Shown here: positions 1-4,900 of the stretch, piece by piece
Layout of the letters: every line of letters starts with the position of its first letter
Position numbering within the stretch: position 1 is the first letter of the stretch
NCBI GenBank assembly: GCA_035446985.1
Contig: DAOTGG010000065.1
Coordinates: 1-5,173, forward strand
Direction of reading: 5' to 3'
Length of the DNA stretch: 5,173 nt
Origin: JAQUSX01 sp035446985
Lineage (GTDB): Bacteria; Bacillota; Clostridia; Christensenellales; CAG-314
Notes under the pieces: model-generated
Told to the model about the DNA's origin: nothing
Databases searched by the model: none
The model's input: only the letters and a program-made list of their open reading frames with translations
Made by a program: the position numbers and the translations under genes

Positions 1-712
1 CCGCGCTTTCCGCGCTGTATTTTTGCGGAATTTTCGGAGCGGGTACGTAATTAAATCTGACATCCCCACAAGCAACGCATGGCACGGAAGCTGCTTCGAT
101 TAAAACTGTCGAACTGGGGATTTTGTCGCAAATTTTCTGGTTGATTACCGCTGCAGGTATCGAATTAACGATTATATCAAATTCGTTCAGTCTGCGGACA
201 AAATTTTCTCCTATTATGATGTCGCCGCAAAAAACGTATAGTCCGCCGCATCTATTGACGTCGTATTCGCATATCGCCGTTTTTACGTTCAGTTTCCACA
301 GCAACGCGGCTAACGCCGTGCCTACTCTGCCTCCCCCTAAAATAAGTATCGAGCTTTCAAAAATCGATTTCTTCGTGTTTTCAATAATGAGCGCTAATAA
401 GCCTTCCGCGGTCAAATTAGCGTTTTTTACGATAAAAGTTTCGTCTTTCAAAAAGTTTTTGTGAGAAATATTTTTTGATAATAACTGTTTTGAAAAACTA
501 TCGGGCACGTTTCCTGAAAAAAGAAATATTCCGTTTGGCAATTCTGCGACAAGTTTTTCATCCCATTTTTTTGCGGGCGAAAAAACCAGCGCGTCACCGC
601 TGCTTATATTTTGCGAGCCTGATACCAACTCATATGCGGGGTAATGCTCGTCGCTTAATATTTTTTTTACAAGCCCGTTTCTTTCATCGGACATTTCAAC
701 AAAATATTTCAT
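1..712 (-). CDS. dpaA: Dipicolinate synthase subunit A (SpoVFA/DpaA), 5' part, cut by the window edge
   Basis: This frame is open from the ATG at 712-710 to the left edge (237 codons, no stop), so the C-terminus is missing. GAGGAG lies five bases upstream of the ATG and supports this start. Known role: DpaA with DpaB makes dipicolinic acid from the lysine-pathway dihydrodipicolinate intermediate in the mother cell during sporulation. Seen: a divergent N-terminal domain (residues 1-98); the segment NLTAEGLLAL (99-108), matching the family's T-x-EG-x-x-x-L linker; the Rossmann loop ILGGGRVGT (124-132); NSIPAAVIN (183-191), matching the NTIP motif; and a tail APKIPQKYSAESA at the place of the family's APGLPGK-x-APKTAG. 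The N-terminal domain is about 30 residues shorter than in Bacillus. The usual DLASxPGG is here EAASVPCVACGD (206-217). The dpaB gene would be expected just beyond the left edge. The family call is confident; full activity is not certain. Confidence 0.82.
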   Translation of the reverse strand, partial: MKYFVEMSDERNGLVKKILSDEHYPAYELVSGSQNISSGDALVFSPAKKWDEKLVAELPNGIFLFSGNVPDSFSKQLLSKNISHKNFLKDETFIVKNANLTAEGLLALIIENTKKSIFESSILILGGGRVGTALAALLWKLNVKTAICEYDVNRCGGLYVFCGDIIIGENFVRRLNEFDIIVNSIPAAVINQKICDKIPSSTVLIEAASVPCVACGDVRFNYVPAPKIPQKYSAESA

Positions 713-727
713 TTTTTCTCCTCATTT

Positions 728-757
728 ATTATATAAACGAAAATTGAGAAGTGTTAA
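728..757 (-). promoter_or_regulatory. Candidate promoter of dpaA
   Basis: On the minus strand TTAACA (757-752) is followed after 18 bases by a perfect TATAAT (733-728). Transcription would start near 721, inside the ribosome binding site, giving a leader of only about 12 bases. Such matches arise by chance in sequence this AT-rich. Moreover dpaA genes are normally read by mother-cell sporulation sigma factors, and I found no clear sigma-E or sigma-K pair here. The call is tentative. Confidence 0.3.
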
Positions 758-921
758 TTTTAATTTTGTTAAATAATAAGATTTTGCTATAAATAACTCA
801 AAATTTTAATTTAATTATTTTAATTTCTGAAAAAAACGACCGCTAAAACAGCTATTGTAAATATTTAAAAATAAAAAGATTTTCGCCGCACATTTTTTAC
901 TCATTTTCATATATTAAAGAT

Positions 922-1932
922 ATGAAAAATATAAAACATTATTTTGCCGGCGCAAATACCGGCATCGGATTTAGTAACTTTTTTGATTATATCCTTGACA
1001 AGGAAAAAGACGGATACGAATACGTAATAAAGGGCGGACCCGGAACAGGCAAAAGCACTTTTATGAGAAAAATCGGCGAGTACTTTATTAAAAAAGGCGA
1101 GCCTGTGGAATATTTTTATTGCTCTTCGGACTTCGACAGTCTTGACGGCGTACGGCTCGCCGATAGAAATATATGCGTTGTTGACGGCACCGCACCGCAC
1201 GTTATCGAAGCGAACGTTCCCGCTGTAGCTGACAAAATTATAAACGTCGGCGAACATATCAGCGATGATATAGCCAAAAACAAAACTGAAATTACAAAGC
1301 TTATCGCGGACACAAAAACGCTGTTCGACATTGCGTACGGCTTTATATCTATCGCAGCAACCGCGTTAAAACTTTCGCTTGCGTTAACGGAAAGCAAAGA
1401 TTTTGACGCCGAAGCAAAAGCCAAAGAATATATTTTGAACGCAAGAGTAGGCGTTACGGACGCTCCCGCGCGAGTAAGAAAACTTTATATCTCGACCATA
1501 AACGAAAACGGATTATTCAGCATCGCTAACAAAAACAATTATAAAAAAATATACAAAGTAATCGGCAGCGAAAGCGAATCCGCAAAAATTATGGAAGAAA
1601 TAAAAAAAGTTCTTATAGAAGACGGTCACGCCATTACCGTGTCGCAAAATCCCCTTGTAGGCGATGTTTTGGATTTTGTAGAAATACCCGCGCTTAATAC
1701 TCTGTTTGTCCGCGAGGGTAGTGTTATAAGCGGCGAAAACAAAGATATCTTGCAATTTTGCGCCGATACGGTTAAAACTTATACCGGCAAAGCTGGCGCG
1801 AGTTTATTAACGGCTAAACAAGTTCATAGAAAACTCGAAGAATATTACGTTAAAAACGTAAATTTTGAAAAGCTGGATGAACTCTGCAAAAAAGTCATCG
1901 CCGAAATAGAAGAGAGAATTAAAAATAATTAA
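922..1932 (+). CDS. P-loop ATPase-like protein (PRK06851-type) with a decayed second nucleotide-binding domain
   Basis: This 336-residue protein resembles the PRK06851 family of Firmicutes, which as I recall it has two similar P-loop domains in tandem and no established function. Domain 1 (residues 5-96) has HYFAGANTGIGF (6-17), an intact Walker A GGPGTGKST (38-46), a YCSSDFDSLDGV segment (66-77) and CVVDGTAPHVIE (85-96), probably carrying the Walker B aspartate. A helical linker (about 100-180) follows, with a hydrophobic stretch at 135-157. Domain 2 (about 187-266) repeats the pattern: VIGSESESAKIM (213-224) stands where a Walker A belongs, and DVLDFVEIPALNTLFV (248-263) matches the later segment of domain 1. 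The second loop has lost the Gly-Lys-Ser/Thr needed to bind nucleotide. The start is fixed by the conserved N-terminus; the frame is open upstream to a stop at 844 but offers no ATG, GTG or TTG. No Shine-Dalgarno sequence is visible. The gene diverges from dpaA and is transcribed alone. A sporulation role is only inferred. Confidence 0.75.
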   Translation: MKNIKHYFAGANTGIGFSNFFDYILDKEKDGYEYVIKGGPGTGKSTFMRKIGEYFIKKGEPVEYFYCSSDFDSLDGVRLADRNICVVDGTAPHVIEANVPAVADKIINVGEHISDDIAKNKTEITKLIADTKTLFDIAYGFISIAATALKLSLALTESKDFDAEAKAKEYILNARVGVTDAPARVRKLYISTINENGLFSIANKNNYKKIYKVIGSESESAKIMEEIKKVLIEDGHAITVSQNPLVGDVLDFVEIPALNTLFVREGSVISGENKDILQFCADTVKTYTGKAGASLLTAKQVHRKLEEYYVKNVNFEKLDELCKKVIAEIEERIKNN

Positions 1933-2250
1933 CTCTAAAAAAAGTTACTTTTTCGAAGTTAATCAAATTAACAAATGAAACTAAAAAAACAAAAACCTTA
2001 ACGAAATTTTTTAGCAAAATTATAGCTAAAACAAAGAACATAAGCAAGCTAACAAAATCAAATCAAAAAAATAAAAACGGTCGTACTAATACGACCGTTT
2101 TTTTTATAAAATATTACACTTTTTTGCGCGAAATGTTGATTAAAGCTAAACAATAAAACGAGTATATCAGAAGAAAGTTTATTTTAAAAACGAGAATTTT
2201 AATAATCAAATCGAAAATAATAATAAAAGAATTAGTTTAGGAGGAAAAAA
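1933..2250. other. Intergenic stretch between the ATPase gene and the coat gene pair
   Basis: This 318-base gap is very A-rich and holds no convincing gene; the longest ATG reading noticed (from 1975) is eight codons. It contains a weak hairpin (TTTTAGC 2009-2015 with GCTAAAA 2025-2031) and the strong terminator listed separately. Downstream of that lies the presumed promoter region of the coat pair (2106-2238). In the promoter region I found no clear sigma-A, sigma-E, sigma-G or sigma-K pair. TTGATT (2134-2139) and TATATC (2161-2166) are 21 bases apart, too far for a normal promoter. Confidence 0.6.
2073..2105 (+). terminator. Intrinsic terminator after the ATPase gene
   Basis: CGGTCGTA (2078-2085) pairs perfectly with TACGACCG (2090-2097) around a CTAA loop, and the stem is extended by A-T pairs (2073-2077 with 2098-2102). 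Eight T residues follow (2098-2105). It sits about 145 bases after the ATPase stop codon and insulates the coat operon from the upstream transcript. The A-run on the left side could give weaker termination on the other strand, but no minus-strand gene needs it. Confidence 0.93.
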
Positions 2251-2454
2251 ATGAACGACCAAATAGCATTAAAAAACTTGCAAAGTCTGAACGACGTTTT
2301 GGACGCAGAAAAACTTTATTATGAAAAACTTTCGTATTACGCTACGGTAATAAGTGATCCCGAATTGAAAAAACTTACTGAAAAATTTCAAGAGTCGGCA
2401 AAATCACGTTACTACAAAGTTTACGACTATTTAAAATCTCATCAAAAATCATAA
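2251..2454 (+). CDS. Small helical protein, probable spore coat (CotF-associated) component
   Basis: The 67-residue product has a near-ideal ribosome binding site, AGGAGG (2239-2244), six bases before ATG. It has no signal peptide or membrane segment and looks entirely helical, with the pattern LNDVLDAEKLYYEKLSYY (13-30) followed by DPELKKLTEKFQES (36-49) and a KVYDYLKSH tail (56-64). The acidic residue spacing and the DAEK motif recall half of a ferritin-like helical bundle. Small proteins of this kind are commonly encoded next to CotF-type coat genes in clostridia. The gene is cotranscribed with the CotF-family gene downstream, whose ribosome binding site overlaps this stop codon. The helical, soluble nature is visible; the coat role rests on the partner gene and on general resemblance, so the precise function is unproven. 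Confidence 0.65.
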   Translation: MNDQIALKNLQSLNDVLDAEKLYYEKLSYYATVISDPELKKLTEKFQESAKSRYYKVYDYLKSHQKS

Positions 2455-2465
2455 GGAGTATATTT

Positions 2466-2717
2466 ATGAAAATGAACGACGAACAAATTGTAAAGGATAT
2501 TTTGTCCACTCAAAAAAGTTTGGCAAAGCTTTGTATGGACGCAATTTTGGAAAGCAGCTGCACGAAAATGAGAAAGACGCTCGGCGACACCCATATGGAA
2601 TTGACTGAAGACCAATACGATTGTTTTGAATATATGGAAAAAAACAATCTGTACCCGATTGAATATGCCCAAGACCAAAAACTTGATGAAACTATTAATA
2701 AATTCGCTGCTTTATAA
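2466..2717 (+). CDS. CotF-family spore coat protein
   Basis: This 83-residue protein fits the Coat_F family (PF07875) of short helical spore coat proteins found in Bacillus and Clostridia. The family pattern is visible as DEQIVKDILSTQKSLAKLCMDA (from residue 5), then a central helix with ESSCTKMRKTL (29-39), then ELTEDQYDCFEYMEKN (45-60) and NLYPIEYA (61-68). That last segment stands where the family usually has GWYP followed by alanines or prolines, so the tryptophan is replaced by leucine here. The three cysteines (23, 32, 53) could take part in coat cross-linking, which is speculation. AAGGAG (2453-2458) lies seven bases before ATG 2466; the second in-frame ATG at 2472 is too far. The gene starts 11 bases after the preceding gene, forming a two-gene operon closed by the terminator at 2791-2818. 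Confidence 0.82.
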   Translation: MKMNDEQIVKDILSTQKSLAKLCMDAILESSCTKMRKTLGDTHMELTEDQYDCFEYMEKNNLYPIEYAQDQKLDETINKFAAL

Positions 2718-2790
2718 CGAAAAAATTGTTTAATTAAATTTTAGTTTTTTACAGGAATTATTAAATTTAAATAAATCAAATCAAATAAAA

Positions 2791-2818
2791 AATATCCGAA
2801 GTTATCGGATATTTTTTT
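2791..2818. terminator. Bidirectional terminator between the coat operon and the GNAT gene
   Basis: AATATCCGA (2791-2799) pairs with TCGGATATT (2805-2813) around AGTTA. On the plus strand it runs into seven T residues (2812-2818). Read on the minus strand the hairpin is followed by TTTTTTATTTG, also a usable U-tract. It lies between two convergent genes, 73 bases after the coat gene and 19 bases after the stop of the GNAT gene, so it probably ends both transcripts. Confidence 0.9.
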
Positions 2819-2837
2819 GCTTATTAGAGTTTTCGTT

Positions 2838-3380
2838 TTATTTTAATTTGTAGTAATTAACTAAATCTGCCGTGCCGTATATTCCGTGTTTTATCGCTTT
2901 GTGCGTTATGCCTTCTTGGGTAAAGCCAAGTTTTAAAAGCAAGTTGCGGGATTTAATATTAAAGGCAAACGCTGCGGCGATCATCATTTCCACCCCCACT
3001 TTATTAAAGCAAAAATCCATCACTGCGGACGAACATTCGTATGCATAACCACGGCGTCTAAAATTTTTATTTATTATATATGCTAATTCCAAAGTCTCAA
3101 CTCCGCGTTTTGCTTCTTTAAGCGTCATAATACCGATTGTCTCGCCCGTTTCTTTTAACACTACCGCATATCTGTTCACTTCGTTGCAAAAGCGTTCTGT
3201 AGCTTGATTAAATCTATCATCTCTTTCGTAAGGTCTGTAACCACCGTCGTCTTTACATGTATCGGGGTCAGAGAATAAAGCGAACAATCCTTCTTTATCG
3301 GAATAATTAAAACGTCTGATAATAAGCCTCTCAGTTTCCAGTCTCATAGATTCTATTAAACTTATGTTCATTTTTTTCAT
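2838..3380 (-). CDS. GNAT-family N-acetyltransferase, RimJ/RimL-like
   Basis: This 180-residue protein matches the Acetyltransf_3 (PF13302) branch of GNAT enzymes, which move an acetyl group from acetyl-CoA to an amine on a protein, antibiotic or metabolite. Seen: the opening LETERLIIRRF (14-24), the strand YAVVLKETGETIGIMTL (71-87), ELAYIINKNFRRRGYAYE (98-115) with the acetyl-CoA pyrophosphate loop RRRGYA (108-113), and NIKSRNLLLKLGF (141-153), the usual asparagine-rich helix followed by LGF. The substrate cannot be told; true RimJ or RimL function should not be assumed. Start choice is uncertain: GGAG (3386-3383) is only two bases from this ATG and eleven from the ATG of codon 4 (3371-3369), while the family homology begins near Met12. 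The gene is transcribed alone from a near-consensus promoter, divergent from the NlpC/P60 gene. Confidence 0.87.
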   Translation of the reverse strand: MKKMNISLIESMRLETERLIIRRFNYSDKEGLFALFSDPDTCKDDGGYRPYERDDRFNQATERFCNEVNRYAVVLKETGETIGIMTLKEAKRGVETLELAYIINKNFRRRGYAYECSSAVMDFCFNKVGVEMMIAAAFAFNIKSRNLLLKLGFTQEGITHKAIKHGIYGTADLVNYYKLK

Positions 3381-3436
3381 TTCTCCTTTTTTTCGTTTGT
3401 GCTTACAACGGTCAAATTAATGTCGCTTATAAAAAA

Positions 3437-3465
3437 ATTTTATCATATAACCGTTTTGTTGTCAA
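3437..3465 (-). promoter_or_regulatory. Housekeeping (sigma-A type) promoter of the GNAT gene
   Basis: On the minus strand a perfect TTGACA (3465-3460) is followed after exactly 17 bases by TAAAAT (3442-3437). The predicted start is near 3430, leaving a leader of about 50 bases before the GNAT ATG. This is the best promoter in the window. Its -35 box overlaps the left arm of the inverted repeat described for 3459-3487. Confidence 0.75.
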
Positions 3466-3487
3466 AATAGGCTGACAAAAACTGTCA
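3459..3487. repeat. Cluster of TGTCA/TGACA inverted repeats, possible shared operator
   Basis: TTGTCA (3459-3464) and TGACAA (3473-3478) form a perfect 6-base inverted repeat around eight bases. TGACA (3473-3477) and TGTCA (3483-3487) form a second one around five bases, sharing the middle arm. The cluster covers the -35 box of the GNAT promoter and lies just upstream of the presumed promoter of the divergent NlpC/P60 gene. A repressor or activator bound here could affect both. No regulator gene is in the window, and the sequence does not match an operator I know. Confidence 0.4.
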
Positions 3488-3507
3488 CAAAAACAAGCGT
3501 ATATTTT

Positions 3508-3516
3508 TGGTAAAAT
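3508..3516 (+). promoter_or_regulatory. Candidate extended -10 promoter of the NlpC/P60 gene
   Basis: TGG followed by TAAAAT (3511-3516) is an extended -10 element (TGn plus hexamer). No good -35 box sits 16-18 bases upstream, which extended -10 promoters can tolerate. Transcription would begin near 3523, at the first base of the AGGTGAT ribosome binding site. TATATT at 3500-3505 is an alternative -10, likewise with no good -35 at normal spacing. Confidence 0.4.
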
Positions 3517-3534
3517 TAATTCAGGTGATTATAT

Positions 3535-4416
3535 ATGAAAAGAAACAAAAGAAAAAACGGTAAAATTACCAATATACATAATTCGCACCTCGTTAATTTT
3601 ATTTTTATATTTGTAGCGGTCGTTATTTTCGCGTTTTGTTTATACGGCATAAAAAATGTAAATGCCCTTAATGAAACTCAAGACAGCGGCGATATAAGCT
3701 CGCCGGCAAATGAAATCGTGTCGCCTGAGCAAGACAAAACCGATGAGCAAAGCACGGAAGCGGAAATATCTCAAAATACATACGTAACGCTGACTTTCGC
3801 GCGCGCTAACGTCGGTTTTTTGAACGTTCGCGAAAACCCCTCTACCACCGCAAATGTCTTAGGCTTTATGGACGCGGGAGATATGTGTTTGGTTGCGGAT
3901 ACGATTTACGGCTGGTACAAGATTTATTACAGAGGCGGCTTCGCATACATTAGCAGCGCTTTTTCCGAACCCGTTACGATGGATTTTGAAAATGAAACTG
4001 TGGCTAACGTGGTTATTGCGGGAGCAAAAATGATAGGAGTGGAATATGTTTACGGCGCAACGCGTATGTTCGATTCTTACGGCAACCCGATAAGCGGTTT
4101 TTCCGACGACGCTTTTGACTGTTCGTCTTTTACGCAATACGCTTATTATATGGGCGCGGGGATAAAAATCGACGTCACTACTCGCACGCAGGTATATGAC
4201 GGCGTAAAATCAGACGACTTAATGCCCGGCGACTTGATGTTTTTTACTAACTCTACCCGATATTATTACGAGGGAATAGAGCGAATAGGTCATGTTGGTA
4301 TATATCTAGGCGATAACTATATCTTACATACCTCGTCCGATTTCGCCGTAATCGAGCAGATATCGCAGACAAGATGGTCGTATTTTATACAAAACAACCG
4401 CCTGATTTTTGATTGA
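3535..4416 (+). CDS. Membrane-anchored SH3b-NlpC/P60 peptidoglycan hydrolase
   Basis: The 293-residue product begins with a basic N-terminus (KRNKRKNGK) and one hydrophobic segment (19-38), so it is either membrane-anchored or cleaved near VNA (42-44). An acidic, Ser/Thr-rich linker (45-80) comes next. An SH3b cell-wall-binding domain spans about 84-143, with FLNVRENPSTTANVLGFM (95-112) and GWYKIYYRGGFAYIS (126-140). The NlpC/P60 domain is 155-293: catalytic cysteine Cys196 in FDCSSF, histidine His253 in GHVGIYLG, and third polar residue probably His265 in ILHTSS; PGDLMFF (231-237) is also typical. Such enzymes cut the gamma-D-glutamyl-diamino acid bond of wall peptides outside the cell. Between VYGA (172-175) and the cysteine lies an insert of roughly a dozen residues (MFDSYGNPISGFSDDA) absent from minimal family members, and the usual DCSG is DCSS. 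AGGTGAT (3523-3529), complementary to the 16S rRNA tail, sets the start. The gene is monocistronic. Confidence 0.93.
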   Translation: MKRNKRKNGKITNIHNSHLVNFIFIFVAVVIFAFCLYGIKNVNALNETQDSGDISSPANEIVSPEQDKTDEQSTEAEISQNTYVTLTFARANVGFLNVRENPSTTANVLGFMDAGDMCLVADTIYGWYKIYYRGGFAYISSAFSEPVTMDFENETVANVVIAGAKMIGVEYVYGATRMFDSYGNPISGFSDDAFDCSSFTQYAYYMGAGIKIDVTTRTQVYDGVKSDDLMPGDLMFFTNSTRYYYEGIERIGHVGIYLGDNYILHTSSDFAVIEQISQTRWSYFIQNNRLIFD

Positions 4417-4432
4417 CATTATTCCATTAATC

Positions 4433-4589
4433 GCAAATTTGCAATTTAGCCTTGAATGAAAAATTCGGCATTACTCTAACAATTTAGCAGTATAAAAAAA
4501 TTCATTAAATAATTCATTAATAGTAACTATTAGCTTTTTGAAAAATTGCAAGAGAGAAAAATCAGAAAAATTAAGAATAAGATTATTCT
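4433..4589. repeat. Repeat-rich, gene-free stretch of short palindromes and direct repeats
   Basis: In the gap after the NlpC/P60 gene there are three short palindromes: GCAAATTTGC (4433-4442), TAATAGT/ACTATTA around one base (4518-4532) and AGAATAA/TTATTCT around two bases (4574-4589). There are also two direct repeats: CAATTTAGC (4442-4450 and 4480-4488) and AATTCATTAA (4499-4508 and 4511-4520). No gene is visible. All units are AT-rich, so some are expected by chance; a decayed mobile insertion or a regulatory 3' region are possible but unsupported readings. Confidence 0.35.
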
Positions 4590-4605
4590 AAAAAAAACAA
4601 AAAAT

Positions 4606-4630
4606 AAAACAGCCTATACTGGCTGTTTTT
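4606..4630. terminator. Bidirectional terminator between the NlpC/P60 and TSCPD genes
   Basis: AAAACAGCC (4606-4614) pairs with GGCTGTTTT (4621-4629) around TATACT. The plus strand continues with T residues and GTATTTT. The minus-strand reading continues with TTTTATTTTTTG, so both directions have a U-tract. It lies only six bases beyond the TSCPD stop codon, so it is chiefly placed for that minus-strand pair, and it also stops the NlpC/P60 transcript about 190 bases after its gene. Confidence 0.9.
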
Positions 4631-4635
4631 GTATT

Positions 4636-4890
4636 TTAATTTTGCTGCAATGCTTTTTCTATGGCTTGAGCGAGCTGATCGGGGCAGGAATTTGACCCTT
4701 GACATTCAATGCCTTTACAGCGTTTTATAACTTCTTCGGTTTTCATACCTTCAACCAAATGAGTTATCGCGGTAGTATTGCCCCTGCAACCGCCCAAAAA
4801 AGAACAGTTGTGAATGATGCCGTCTACTATATCAAACTCTATTTCTTGCGAGCAAACGCCTTTTGTTTTGAATACGACGTGTTTATCCAT
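4636..4890 (-). CDS. TSCPD domain-containing protein (TIGR03905-like)
   Basis: This 84-residue protein matches the small stand-alone TSCPD proteins (PF12637; TIGR03905 type) of Firmicutes. Seen: an N-terminal strand region VVFKTKGVCSQEIEFDI (5-21), IIHNCSFLGGCRGNTTAI (25-42) and, near the C-terminus, CKGIECQGSNSCPDQLAQAI (58-77), where SCPD is the signature. Six cysteines (13, 29, 35, 58, 63, 69) suggest metal binding or redox chemistry. The TSCPD domain also occurs at the C-terminus of some class II ribonucleotide reductases, but the role of the stand-alone proteins is unknown to me. GGAGG (4899-4895) sets the start. That site lies directly after the stop codon of the upstream gene, 10 bases away, so the two are translated from one message that ends at the adjacent hairpin. 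Confidence 0.88.
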   Translation of the reverse strand: MDKHVVFKTKGVCSQEIEFDIVDGIIHNCSFLGGCRGNTTAITHLVEGMKTEEVIKRCKGIECQGSNSCPDQLAQAIEKALQQN

Positions 4891-4900
4891 AAATCCTCCG

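Noticed and set aside
123..747. Plus-strand open frames at 123-464 and 475-747
   Set aside because: They lie antisense to the dpaA reading frame, which has recognisable family motifs and a good ribosome binding site; their products look like antisense translations with no domain.
908..915. CATATATT as a sigma-E -10 box for the ATPase gene
   Set aside because: It resembles the mother-cell -10 pattern, but no matching -35 element lies at the right distance, and the composition makes a chance match likely.
907..1755. Minus-strand open frames at 907-1257, 1116-1424 and 1513-1755
   Set aside because: All are antisense to the ATPase gene, lack family resemblance and arise from its codon pattern.
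2009..2031. Hairpin TTTTAGC/GCTAAAA after the ATPase gene as a terminator
   Set aside because: The stem is short and mostly A-T, and no T-run follows; the strong hairpin at 2073-2105 does the job.
2442..2678. Minus-strand open frame over the CotF gene
   Set aside because: Antisense shadow of a recognised coat protein gene with its own ribosome binding site and terminator.
2055..2785. AAATCAAATCAAA occurring before two terminators (2055-2067 and 2773-2785)
   Set aside because: A 13-base, very A-rich repeat can recur by chance in such gaps; the A-rich run before a hairpin is common and is expected where termination is bidirectional.
3859..4137. Minus-strand open frame over the NlpC/P60 gene
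   Set aside because: Antisense to a gene with clear SH3b and catalytic motifs.
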